Below are positions 1 to 6,546 of a stretch of DNA of 11,924 bases, in pieces; position 1 is the first letter of the stretch, and every line of letters starts with the position of its first letter. Origin of the DNA: an uncultured Ruminococcus sp. (lineage in GTDB: Bacteria; Bacillota; Clostridia; Oscillospirales; Ruminococcaceae). The stretch is from contig URWK01000023.1 in NCBI GenBank assembly GCA_900551505.1, positions 1 to 11,924 of the forward strand, in the 5' to 3' direction. The translations under genes were made by a program, and so were the position numbers. Under the pieces are notes generated by a model. The model saw only the letters and a list, made by a program, of their open reading frames with translations. It did no database searches and was not told the DNA's origin.

Positions 1-285
1 ATAGACATTCATGATATAAGGCTTGTTTTCAAGTACGGCATAAAATATATTCAGAAAGCCTTGTTGCCATGTATCATATGTTTTCTTAGCCTCAAGGGCT
101 TTGGCGGCATCTTCAATACACGTCCATTCAATTAAGTCATAGATATCTTTAAAGTGGTAGTAGAAAGTCATTCGGTTAATTCCGCAGTCTTCCGCAATAT
201 CGTTTATTGTTATCTTGTTCAGGGGTTTTTTAAGTAAAAGGTTTTTCAGCGACATTGCAAGAGCTTTTTTTGTAGCATGAGCCAT
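1..285 (-). CDS. TetR/AcrR-family transcriptional regulator, N-terminal part (gene runs off the window)
   Basis: The reading frame starts at the ATG at 285-283 and is still open at base 1, so only the first 95 codons are seen. The product begins MAHATKKALAMSLKNLL and carries a TetR-type DNA-binding domain at about residues 10-55: a helix with ITINDIAEDCGI followed by the recognition helix NRMTFYYHFKDIYDL, the typical TetR signature. The segment after it (IEWTCIEDA) resembles the DhaS-like TetR subgroup, but the ligand-binding domain is mostly outside the window and no ligand can be inferred. The start is supported by a GGAGG ribosome binding site 5 bases upstream (complement of 291-298) and a good promoter at 324-352. 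The gene is divergent from the copper operon. No second control site links the two, so a role in copper response is not implied. Confidence 0.9.
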   Translation of the reverse strand, partial: MAHATKKALAMSLKNLLLKKPLNKITINDIAEDCGINRMTFYYHFKDIYDLIEWTCIEDAAKALEAKKTYDTWQQGFLNIFYAVLENKPYIMNVY

Positions 286-323
286 TTTATACCTCCGTTC
301 AGCTTGAAAGTTTTTTGTATATA

Positions 324-352
324 ATTATAACACGGATTATTTTTATTTTCAA
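324..352 (-). promoter_or_regulatory. Sigma-A-type promoter of the TetR gene
   Basis: On the minus strand TTGAAA (complement of 347-352) is followed after 17 bases by a perfect TATAAT (complement of 324-329). Transcription would start near 317, giving a leader of about 30 bases that holds the GGAGG site of the TetR gene. Confidence 0.75.
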
Positions 353-363
353 CGGTTTTTGTG

Positions 364-421
364 GGGGGCGACCCGCCCCGAAGTTTTCAGAGAGGCAAGT
401 TTTTTGAGGCGGGTCGCCCCC
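364..421. repeat. GC-rich inverted repeat (14-bp perfect arms), REP-like palindrome
   Basis: The arms GGGGGCGACCCGCC (364-377) and its exact complement (408-421) flank a 30-base interior. The element lies between the divergent tetR and csoR promoters and stands out from AT-rich surroundings. Neither arm is followed by a T-run on either strand, so it is not an ordinary terminator. Its core GGGGCGACC and inner GCC reappear in the palindrome downstream of copA (3402-3446), suggesting a dispersed repeat family. Confidence 0.7.
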
Positions 422-486
422 GAACTTCCTGTTAAGTATAAACTTCCGGAATAATCTTAAAATAATAAGAATAAATAAAAAATGTC

Positions 487-515
487 TTGACATATACGGG
501 TGGGGGGTATATAAT
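487..515 (+). promoter_or_regulatory. Promoter of csoR-copA with embedded CsoR operator
   Basis: A consensus promoter is present: TTGACA (487-492), 17-base spacer, TATAAT (510-515). The spacer contains ATATAC (492-497), a nine-base G-rich core (498-506) and GTATAT (507-512). This is a palindrome with a GC-only tract in the middle, the general form of CsoR operators. CsoR bound here would block RNA polymerase, and Cu(I) would release it. Promoter recognition is direct; assigning the site to CsoR rests on family knowledge and the adjacent csoR gene. Confidence 0.85.
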
Positions 516-531
516 ATAAACCGTAAGAGAG

Positions 532-861
532 GTGAAGAATTTGGATAACGAAAAAGATGAAGTTTGCAAATGTGAATGTTGTCACAAGACTAAAGAACGT
601 TCGGAAGAAGAATATACCGCACTTATTCACAGGCTCAACCGCATAGAAGGTCAAATCAGAGGCATAAAGAAAATGGTTGAAGAAAATGCGTACTGTACGG
701 ACATTCTTATTCAGGTTTCCGCCGTAAACTCCGCACTTAATTCATTTAACAAGGAGCTTCTGGCAAACCACATAAGAACGTGTGTGGCAAAGGATATTCG
801 TGACGGAAAAGATGACGTTATAGATGACTTGGTGAAGACTTTACAGAAACTTATGAAGTGA
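532..861 (+). CDS. csoR: CsoR-family copper-sensing transcriptional repressor
   Basis: This is a small all-helical DUF156/CsoR-family repressor, expected to release DNA when it binds Cu(I). The family signature HRLNRIEGQIRGI is at residues 33-45 (numbered from the GTG at 532). The Cu(I) ligand set of CsoR is intact: Cys55, His80 and Cys84 in the NHIRTC segment, which argues for copper rather than the nickel (RcnR) or formaldehyde (FrmR) branches. An extra N-terminal tail contains Cys12, Cys14, Cys16, Cys17 and His18, which could also bind metal. The start is uncertain. GTG 532 has little upstream of it, whereas TTG 541 has GAGGTG (529-534) six bases before it and is the better choice, giving 106 residues. 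The gene is first in an operon with copA, 13 bp downstream, and is probably autoregulated through the operator at 492-512. Confidence 0.93.
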   Translation: MKNLDNEKDEVCKCECCHKTKERSEEEYTALIHRLNRIEGQIRGIKKMVEENAYCTDILIQVSAVNSALNSFNKELLANHIRTCVAKDIRDGKDDVIDDLVKTLQKLMK

Positions 862-874
862 ACGGAGGTCGGAA

Positions 875-3400
875 ATGGAACAGTTTAATGTTACCGGAAT
901 GAGTTGTGCTTCATGCAGTAGCAGGGTAGAAAAGGCAGTTTCAAAAGTAAATGGCGTTACATCGTGTTCTGTAAACTTGCTTACAAATTCAATGGGCGTA
1001 GAGGGAACGGCTTCGCCGGCTGAAATAATAAAGGCGATTGAGCAGGCAGGATACGGAGCAAGCCTTAAATCAGGCGAAAATAAAAGTTCCCATGATAACG
1101 ATGAAGACAGGCTTAAAGACACTGAAACGCCCTTGCTGAAACAAAGACTTATATGGTCAGTAGGATTTCTTGCCGTGCTGATGTACTTTTCAATGGGGCA
1201 TATGATGTGGGGCTGGAAGCTTCCATCATTTTTTGAGAATAATCATATAGCGATGGGGCTTGTGCAACTTCTGCTTACCATAATTATAATGGTCATCAAC
1301 AAAAAGTTCTTTGTCAGCGGATTTAAAAGCCTTCTGCACAAAGCACCTAATATGGATACACTTGTGGCACTCGGTTCGGGAGCGTCATTTGTGTACAGCC
1401 TTTATGCATTGTTTGCGATGACTGACGCACAGGTCAAGGAAAATTCGGATTTGGTAATGCAGTATATGCATGAATTTTATTTTGAGTCTTCCGCAATGAT
1501 ACTTACTTTGATAACAGTCGGCAAAATGCTTGAAGCACGTTCAAAAGGCAAGACCACAGATGCACTTAAAAGCCTTATGAAACTTGCACCGAAGACAGCA
1601 ACGGTTATTCGCAATGGTGAAGAAGTTGTAATTCCTGCCGAGCAGGTTAAAAAAGGAGAAATTTTTGTAGTTCGCCCCGGTGAAAGTATTGCAGTTGACG
1701 GAATAGTTCTTGAAGGTCAGAGTGCCGTAGATGAATCTGCTCTTACAGGTGAAAGTATTCCTTGCGACAAGTCTGTAGGAGATAATGTTTCATCAGCAAC
1801 TATAAATCAATCAGGATTTCTGAAATGTGAGGCACTTAAAGTCGGAGAAGATACCACATTATCACAGATTATAAAGATGGTAAGTGATGCGTCGGCGACA
1901 AAAGCCCCGATTGCGAAAGTTGCCGACAGAGTTTCAGGGGTATTTGTTCCGGCAGTAATAATTATAGCAATCATCACAACAATTGTGTGGTTACTTGCGG
2001 GTCAGACAATAGGATTTGCACTTGCAAGGGGAATTTCTGTTCTCGTAATAAGTTGTCCGTGTGCCCTGGGGCTTGCGACACCTGTAGCAATAATGGTCGG
2101 AAGCGGAATGGGTGCAAAGAACGGAATACTTTTCAAGACTGCAACATCGCTTGAAGAAACAGGTAAAGTTCAGATTGTGGCACTTGACAAGACAGGTACT
2201 ATTACAAGCGGAAAACCTGAAGTAACTGATATTATTCCGTTTGAAGTAACCGAAAATGAACTTGTGGAAACGGCTTATTCTCTGGAGAAAAAGAGTGAAC
2301 ATCCTTTGGCAAGTGCAATTGTGAGATATGCTGAAAGTAAAAACTTTAAGGCAGAAGAAGTTACAGATTTCAAGGCACTTCACGGAAACGGACTTACAGC
2401 GAAACTTAACGGCAGTGAATTAATCGGAGGAAATTTAAAATTAATCGGTAGCCGGATAAAAGTTTCTAAAGAAATAATTGAGATTTCAGAACAGCTTGCC
2501 GAAAACGGTAAAACGCCGTTGTTTTTTTGCAGGAACAAGAAACTTATCGGAATTATAGCCGTTGCAGACGTGATAAAAGAAGACAGTCCGCAGGCAATCA
2601 GAGAATTGCAGAATATGGGTATATATGTTGTAATGCTTACGGGCGACAACGAAAAGACCGCAAACGCTATCGGAAAACAGGCAGGTGTTGACAAGGTTAT
2701 TGCAGGTGTATTGCCTGACGGAAAAGAAAGCGTAATCAGACAACTTAAAGAAAGTGGCAAGGTTGCAATGGTAGGTGACGGAATAAATGATGCTCCTGCA
2801 CTTAAAAGAGCTGATATAGGAATTGCCATCGGAGCAGGTACGGACGTTGCGATAGACACCGCTGACATAGTTCTTATGAAGAGCCGTTTAAGCGATGTTC
2901 CCGCAAGTATCAGGCTTAGTCGTGCGACACTCAGGAATATTCATGAGAATTTATTCTGGGCATTTATCTACAATGTTATCGGAATACCGCTTGCGTGTGG
3001 TGTATGGATACCGCTTTTCCAGCTGAAACTTAATCCTATGTTCGGAGCGGCGGCAATGAGCCTTTCAAGTTTTTGTGTAGTTTCAAATGCCTTGAGACTC
3101 AATTTCTTCAAAATGTACGATACTAAGCGTGATAAAAAGATAAAAGGCAGTATAACAAATATTGCTGAATATAAACAGGAGGAAAAAACTATGAAAAAGA
3201 CAATCAAAATTGAAGGCATGATGTGCGGACACTGTGAAGCTTCCGTAAAGAAAGCACTTGAGGCAATACCCGCCGTTGAAAATGCGGAAGTAAGCCATGA
3301 AGCAGGTACTGCAATTGTAACTCTCAGTGCGGAAGTTGCAGATGATGTGCTTACAAAAGCTGTGGAAGACAAGGACTACAAAGTTCTCGGCATTGAATAA
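875..3400 (+). CDS. copA: Cu(I)-exporting P-type ATPase CopA with N- and C-terminal heavy-metal-associated domains
   Basis: This is a P1B-1 ATPase that pumps Cu(I) out of the cytoplasm across the membrane. In order it has an N-terminal HMA domain with GMSCASC (Cys11, Cys14), the membrane domain, an actuator TGES at 291-294, the metal-site motif CPC at 394-396 in a transmembrane helix, the phosphorylation site DKTGT with Asp438, the nucleotide-domain His476-Pro477, and GDGINDAP from 634. The late membrane motifs IYN and MSLSS fit Cu(I) rather than Zn/Cd pumps. A linker after the last helix leads to a second HMA domain (GMMCGHC, Cys784 and Cys787) that looks like a CopZ chaperone with its own start at 3191. 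GGAGG lies six bases before the ATG at 875. The gene is 13 bp after csoR. At 841 residues it is longer than a typical one-HMA CopA because of the C-terminal domain. Confidence 0.96.
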   Translation: MEQFNVTGMSCASCSSRVEKAVSKVNGVTSCSVNLLTNSMGVEGTASPAEIIKAIEQAGYGASLKSGENKSSHDNDEDRLKDTETPLLKQRLIWSVGFLAVLMYFSMGHMMWGWKLPSFFENNHIAMGLVQLLLTIIIMVINKKFFVSGFKSLLHKAPNMDTLVALGSGASFVYSLYALFAMTDAQVKENSDLVMQYMHEFYFESSAMILTLITVGKMLEARSKGKTTDALKSLMKLAPKTATVIRNGEEVVIPAEQVKKGEIFVVRPGESIAVDGIVLEGQSAVDESALTGESIPCDKSVGDNVSSATINQSGFLKCEALKVGEDTTLSQIIKMVSDASATKAPIAKVADRVSGVFVPAVIIIAIITTIVWLLAGQTIGFALARGISVLVISCPCALGLATPVAIMVGSGMGAKNGILFKTATSLEETGKVQIVALDKTGTITSGKPEVTDIIPFEVTENELVETAYSLEKKSEHPLASAIVRYAESKNFKAEEVTDFKALHGNGLTAKLNGSELIGGNLKLIGSRIKVSKEIIEISEQLAENGKTPLFFCRNKKLIGIIAVADVIKEDSPQAIRELQNMGIYVVMLTGDNEKTANAIGKQAGVDKVIAGVLPDGKESVIRQLKESGKVAMVGDGINDAPALKRADIGIAIGAGTDVAIDTADIVLMKSRLSDVPASIRLSRATLRNIHENLFWAFIYNVIGIPLACGVWIPLFQLKLNPMFGAAAMSLSSFCVVSNALRLNFFKMYDTKRDKKIKGSITNIAEYKQEEKTMKKTIKIEGMMCGHCEASVKKALEAIPAVENAEVSHEAGTAIVTLSAEVADDVLTKAVEDKDYKVLGIE
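3191..3400 (+). CDS. copZ: CopZ-like copper chaperone, possible internal translation product of copA
   Basis: Inside the copA frame, ATG 3191 (Met773 of CopA) is preceded by a perfect AGGAGG at 3177-3182 with 8 bases between. From there the frame encodes a complete 69-residue HMA protein, MKKTIKIEGMMCGHC onward, with the Cu(I)-binding Cys12 and Cys15. Free CopZ chaperones have this size and carry Cu(I) to CopA. The 25-odd residues before it (about KRDKKIKGSITNIAEYKQEEKT in pieces) are polar and look like a linker or former intergenic DNA. Thus one message may give both a CopA-CopZ fusion and separate CopZ. The internal start is seen in the sequence; its use is inferred. Confidence 0.55.
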   Translation: MKKTIKIEGMMCGHCEASVKKALEAIPAVENAEVSHEAGTAIVTLSAEVADDVLTKAVEDKDYKVLGIE

Positions 3401-3401
3401 T

Positions 3402-3446
3402 TAATTTCATGGGGCGACCGCCGCAGGCGTTCGCCCCATGAAATTA
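3402..3446. repeat. Near-perfect 45-base palindrome after copA, REP-like
   Basis: A stem of 16 bp (3402-3417 with 3431-3446), then a single C/T mismatch, then 4 more pairs (3419-3422 with 3426-3429) around a GCA loop. The GGGGCGACC core matches the repeat at 364-421. It directly follows the copA stop and could end or protect the copper mRNA, but no T-run follows on either strand, so a canonical intrinsic terminator is not supported. Confidence 0.7.
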
Positions 3447-3449
3447 TAC

Positions 3450-3478
3450 TTGAAACCTGATTTCTTTTGTGATAGAAT
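3450..3478 (+). promoter_or_regulatory. Sigma-A-type promoter of cobD-ftr-trxA
   Basis: TTGAAA (3450-3455) and TAGAAT (3473-3478) are separated by 17 bases, with transcription expected near 3485 and a short leader holding AAGGGAG at 3489-3495. No cobalamin riboswitch fits in the short leader. Confidence 0.6.
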
Positions 3479-3505
3479 AATTATATACAAGGGAGATAGC
3501 AGACT

Positions 3506-4549
3506 ATGGATAAATACAGACACGGCGGAGATATATATTCCAGAAAGATAAAATACGATTTTTCCGCAAATATAAATCCGCTCGGAATACCTGAAAACAT
3601 AAAAAAATCGCTGACAGATTCAATAGACAGCTTTCAGAATTATCCTGATACCGAGTGCAGAAAGCTTGTTAAAAAGATTTCAGAAACGGAAGACATTGAG
3701 CAAAACAAAATAGTGTGCGGAAACGGTGTTTCAGACTTGATTTACAGAATTGTGGCTAAATTTCAACCGAAAAAAGCACTTTTGACCGCTCCGACATTTT
3801 CGGAATATGAAAAGGCTTTAAGGCAATCGGGAGCAGAAATAAAACACTTCTTAACAGATGAACGGACGGGATTTAAGCCTGATATGAAAATTCTTGATTA
3901 TCTGACTGACGACACGGATATTTTCTTTCTCTGCAATCCGAATAATCCGACCGGCAACACAATTGACAGAGAACTTATGGAAAAGATTATTGAACGTTGC
4001 AGTCTGAAAAATATTTTTCTCGTAGTTGACGAAAGTTTTATTGACTTCATGGCGGACAGCGGAAAGCATAGTATAAAAAAGCTTGTGGAAGGTAAAAATA
4101 TTATAGTATTGAGAGCTTTCACAAAGATATACGCAATTGCAGGGTTAAGGCTCGGTTATGCGATATGCGGAACAAGAGAAATTTCCGAGGCAATAAAAAA
4201 TTACGGACAATGCTGGAGTGTTTCAGTTCCTGCACAGATTGCGGGGATTTCTGCACTTGAAAATACTGACTATATCGCAAAGACGATAGAAACGGTTTCC
4301 GCAGAAAGAAAATTCCTTACAGAAAATCTTGTTTCACTCGGTTTCGAGGTTTTTTCTTCTCAAGTCAATTTTATTCTCATCAAGTCCGATTTACCGCTTG
4401 ACAAATTACTTGAACAGAGAGAAATCGCAATAAGAAACTGTGAAAATTATATCGGTCTCGGACAAGGTTATTTTCGTCTTGCAGTCCGCACACGCACGGA
4501 AAACGAAGTATTAATCAAAGCAATTGCGGAAATATGCGGAAAGCCTTAA
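3506..4549 (+). CDS. cobD: Threonine-phosphate decarboxylase CobD (PLP-dependent, cobalamin pathway)
   Basis: This fold-type I PLP enzyme of the histidinol-phosphate aminotransferase superfamily would decarboxylate L-threonine O-3-phosphate to (R)-1-amino-2-propanol phosphate, the linker of the cobalamin lower ligand. The N-terminal HGGDIYS (6-12) and DFSANINPLG (18-27) are typical of CobD rather than HisC. PLP-site residues are visible: the CNPNNPTGN segment (143-151), Asp175 in DESFIDF, Lys207 in RAFTKIYAIAG as the Schiff-base lysine, and the following Arg215 in LRLGYAI. The length of 347 residues is normal. ATG 3506 has AAGGGAG ten bases upstream. It leads an apparent operon with the ferredoxin-thioredoxin-reductase-like gene (32 bp gap) and trxA. 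Other cobalamin genes (cbiD, cbiC) lie 6 kb away on the other strand. Confidence 0.88.
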   Translation: MDKYRHGGDIYSRKIKYDFSANINPLGIPENIKKSLTDSIDSFQNYPDTECRKLVKKISETEDIEQNKIVCGNGVSDLIYRIVAKFQPKKALLTAPTFSEYEKALRQSGAEIKHFLTDERTGFKPDMKILDYLTDDTDIFFLCNPNNPTGNTIDRELMEKIIERCSLKNIFLVVDESFIDFMADSGKHSIKKLVEGKNIIVLRAFTKIYAIAGLRLGYAICGTREISEAIKNYGQCWSVSVPAQIAGISALENTDYIAKTIETVSAERKFLTENLVSLGFEVFSSQVNFILIKSDLPLDKLLEQREIAIRNCENYIGLGQGYFRLAVRTRTENEVLIKAIAEICGKP

Positions 4550-4581
4550 TGAAAAACAAACAGAAAAAAGGGTGATATATC

Positions 4582-4779
4582 ATGAAAGTAAGATATAATG
4601 AAAATGCTGAGATAGTCAGGACTGTAAAAGAGGGTCTGAAACGTACCGGAGGTTATTGCCCTTGCGTACTCAGACGTACTGAGGACACAAAGTGTATGTG
4701 CAAGGAATTCCGTGAACAGATTAAAGACCCCGACTTTGAAGGTTACTGTCACTGTCAGTTATATTATAAAAGCAAATAA
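4582..4779 (+). CDS. Ferredoxin-thioredoxin reductase catalytic-chain family protein, short form
   Basis: A 65-residue protein with the three Cys-X-Cys pairs of the ferredoxin-thioredoxin reductase catalytic chain: CPC at 26-28, CMC at 38-40 and CHC at 56-58. By analogy with the plant and cyanobacterial enzyme, Cys26, Cys38, Cys40 and Cys56 would hold a 4Fe-4S cluster, and Cys28 and Cys58 would form the redox-active disulfide that reduces thioredoxin with electrons from ferredoxin. The distance from first to last pair equals the classical enzyme (30 residues between the first Cys of each), but the middle pair sits seven residues earlier and has Met instead of Pro. No variable subunit is encoded nearby. 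The start has AAGGGTGAT upstream. The gene is 18 bp before trxA, its probable substrate, so the two should work as a unit in the cytoplasm. Confidence 0.87.
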   Translation: MKVRYNENAEIVRTVKEGLKRTGGYCPCVLRRTEDTKCMCKEFREQIKDPDFEGYCHCQLYYKSK

Positions 4780-4797
4780 TAAAAGGGAGTGTTATCA

Positions 4798-5106
4798 ATG
4801 AAAGTTATAAACGTAACAAAAGAAAACTTTAATCTTGAAATAATAAATTCAGATTTGCCGGTACTTATTGATTTCTGGGCAACATGGTGCGGACCTTGCC
4901 AGATGGTTTCACCGATTGTTGATGAAGTAGCGGAAGAAGCAGACGGCTTCAAAGTCGCAAAAGTAAATGTTGATGAACAACCTGAACTGGCTCAGATTTT
5001 CGGCATTGTGAATATTCCGACACTTGTAGTTGTAAGTGGCGGAAAAATCGTGAACAAGCACATTGGAGTAATCAGCAAGGAAGATATTCTTAAAATGGTT
5101 AAGTGA
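4798..5106 (+). CDS. trxA: Thioredoxin
   Basis: A full-length 102-residue thioredoxin that reduces protein disulfides. The active site is WCGPC within FWATWCGPCQM (about residues 26-36), and the cis-proline region is NIPTLVV. ATG 4798 is chosen because AAAAGGGAG (4781-4789) is ideally placed before it. A GTG at 4789 in the same frame would start inside that ribosome binding site and is unlikely. The position right behind the ferredoxin-thioredoxin-reductase-like gene suggests reduction by ferredoxin rather than, or in addition to, NADPH-thioredoxin reductase. A terminator follows at 5112-5152. Confidence 0.95.
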   Translation: MKVINVTKENFNLEIINSDLPVLIDFWATWCGPCQMVSPIVDEVAEEADGFKVAKVNVDEQPELAQIFGIVNIPTLVVVSGGKIVNKHIGVISKEDILKMVK

Positions 5107-5111
5107 TTCAG

Positions 5112-5152
5112 AAAGCCTGTACACGCATAAATAAAAATCCGTACAGGCTTTT
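5112..5152 (+). terminator. Intrinsic terminator after trxA
   Basis: The perfect 11-bp stem AAAGCCTGTAC (5112-5122) with its complement at 5141-5151 encloses an 18-base loop. The right arm ends in TTTT. The T-run is short, so termination may be partial, which matters because the next gene has no obvious promoter. Confidence 0.7.
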
Positions 5153-5184
5153 CATATATTTCAGATTAAGAGAGGACAAAAAAC

Positions 5185-5856
5185 ATGGGAAACAAAGCGT
5201 ATTTAAAAGGAAATGACTATGACGGCAAGGTAAGGCAGGTTATCCCTTACTATGACGAAATCCTGACACAAGTTACAGATATTGTTGACATTCTCGGACT
5301 GAAAGAAATAAGCTGGCTCGACACAGGCGGAGGAAGCGGAACACTTCTGAATAAGGCATTTAAAAAATTCGGTAATATCAGAAGAGCGGTTTTATGCGAC
5401 CCTTCCGAAAAAATGCTTGAAACGGCAGAAAAGAAACTTGCGGAACACAATGTTGAATACAGACAGTGTTTTTCACATGAACTTGACTATATAGGCGAGT
5501 TTGATGTTGTGACGGCAATTCAATGTCATCACTATTATTCGGACATGGAACAGAAGAAAATGGCGGTTTCAAAGTGTTATGAGAGCCTTAAAGACAACGG
5601 AATATATATAACATTTGAGAATACAGCTCCGTTTACCGAAACAGGCAAAAATATATTGCTGAGAAGGCTTGAGAAATACGGTCTGGCACATGGCAGGGAA
5701 GAAGCGGAAGTTAAAAATCATTCGGAGCGTTACGGAACGGAATTTTTCCCTATAACCGTTGAACAACAACTTGAAATGCTCAGAAACTGCGGTTTCAGAA
5801 CGGCGGAAGTATTCTGGCTTTCATATATGCAGGCAGGATTTTACGCTATAAAATAA
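5185..5856 (+). CDS. Class I SAM-dependent methyltransferase, substrate unknown
   Basis: The 223-residue product has a Rossmann-type methyltransferase core: motif I WLDTGGGSGT at 44-53 (SAM glycine loop), the acidic end of strand 2 in LCDPSEKML (Asp72, ribose binding), and a motif IV-like strand FDVVTAIQCHHYY at 106-118. It resembles the broad Methyltransf_25/11 group that acts on small molecules, and nothing points to a particular substrate. ATG 5185 follows AGAGAGGA at 5169-5176. Only 32 bases separate it from the trxA terminator and no clear promoter is seen there, so it may be transcribed by read-through. Confidence 0.85.
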   Translation: MGNKAYLKGNDYDGKVRQVIPYYDEILTQVTDIVDILGLKEISWLDTGGGSGTLLNKAFKKFGNIRRAVLCDPSEKMLETAEKKLAEHNVEYRQCFSHELDYIGEFDVVTAIQCHHYYSDMEQKKMAVSKCYESLKDNGIYITFENTAPFTETGKNILLRRLEKYGLAHGREEAEVKNHSERYGTEFFPITVEQQLEMLRNCGFRTAEVFWLSYMQAGFYAIK

Positions 5857-5907
5857 AATTATGCGTTTAATTCAGATTTTTCTTATTAATTTTTGTGCAT
5901 AAGTACT

Positions 5908-5937
5908 ATGACGAAATTCATAAAAATATGTTATAAT
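5908..5937 (+). promoter_or_regulatory. Probable promoter of the carD-like gene
   Basis: A perfect TATAAT (5932-5937) is preceded at 18 bases by ATGACG (5908-5913), a weak -35. The intergenic stretch is otherwise AT-rich and featureless. The weak -35 would fit a promoter needing an activator, but this is speculative. Confidence 0.5.
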
Positions 5938-5981
5938 ATATACAGAGGCAAAAAACAAAGAAAAATAAGGAGGAATCTGAA

Positions 5982-6476
5982 ATGAACTTGGAAGCAGGAC
6001 AGAATGTTGTTTATGGAACTTCCGGTGTGTGCAGGGTTGACGGAATCGAAGTGAAAAGCTTTGACGGTATTCACAAGAACAAGTATTGCAAGCTTATACC
6101 TTTAGGTTCGGGAAACTCTGCTTATTACATACCGGTTGACACAGTTGAACAGAAGTTAAGGTCACTTTTCACAAAAGAGCAGGTTTATGACATTATAGAC
6201 CATATTCCTGAGGAAAAACAGGAATGGTGTACCGACAAGAACAGAAGAAAAGTAATATTCAGTGAAACAATCAAGAGTGAAGATTACAGCAAAATCATTT
6301 CTATGATTATGTTACTGTATGCACACAAGAAAATCGGAAAACGACTTTCACCTACTGACGAAAAGGTCATGCAGACTGCCGAAAATATGGTTTATAAGGA
6401 ATTTGCAACGGTGCTTGAAATCGGAGTAAATGAAGTTGCGGATTTCATAAAGAACAGAATAAGTTTGAGAGGTTAA
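5982..6476 (+). CDS. CarD-family transcriptional regulator (RNA polymerase-binding)
   Basis: The 164-residue protein starts with a CarD/CdnL RNA-polymerase-interacting domain: AGQNVVYGTSGVCRVDGIE (residues 5-23), then the beta-rich stretch to about 65 including YCKLIPL and AYYIPV. A helical C-terminal half (about 70-160) follows, with KRLSPTDEKVMQTAENMVYKE in pieces, typical of the DNA-contacting part. CarD proteins bind the RNA polymerase beta subunit and stabilise open promoter complexes. Length and domain order are normal for clostridial members. The start is fixed by a perfect AAGGAGG (5967-5973) eight bases before ATG 5982. It is followed 70 bp later by a small membrane protein gene, probably on the same transcript because no terminator lies between. 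Confidence 0.88.
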   Translation: MNLEAGQNVVYGTSGVCRVDGIEVKSFDGIHKNKYCKLIPLGSGNSAYYIPVDTVEQKLRSLFTKEQVYDIIDHIPEEKQEWCTDKNRRKVIFSETIKSEDYSKIISMIMLLYAHKKIGKRLSPTDEKVMQTAENMVYKEFATVLEIGVNEVADFIKNRISLRG

Positions 6477-6546
6477 CAGTGAACATATTCCCGCACGGCA
6501 TAATAAAATAATACAGTAATACTATTTTTTATCGTGGGGGAAAGAT

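Noticed and set aside
299..493. Minus-strand open frame of 64 codons across the tetR-csoR intergenic region.
   Set aside because: It contains both arms of the GC-rich palindrome and both promoters, has no ribosome binding site and gives no recognisable protein.
2380..2868. Long open frames on the minus strand opposite copA (also 1991-2383 and 2968-3372).
   Set aside because: They lie fully under a certain P-type ATPase gene, have no supporting ribosome binding site, and their low-complexity Ser/Ile/Phe-rich products are typical antisense shadows.
3402..3446. Treating the palindrome after copA as a canonical intrinsic terminator.
   Set aside because: The stem is strong but no T-run follows on either strand; a REP-like element fits better.
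3446..3505. Cobalamin riboswitch ahead of cobD.
   Set aside because: The expected transcription start is about 20 bases before the gene, too short for a riboswitch, and no B12-box-like sequence was seen.
4789..4797. Upstream GTG start for trxA (three extra residues).
   Set aside because: It overlaps the AAGGGAG ribosome binding site that is ideally spaced for ATG 4798.
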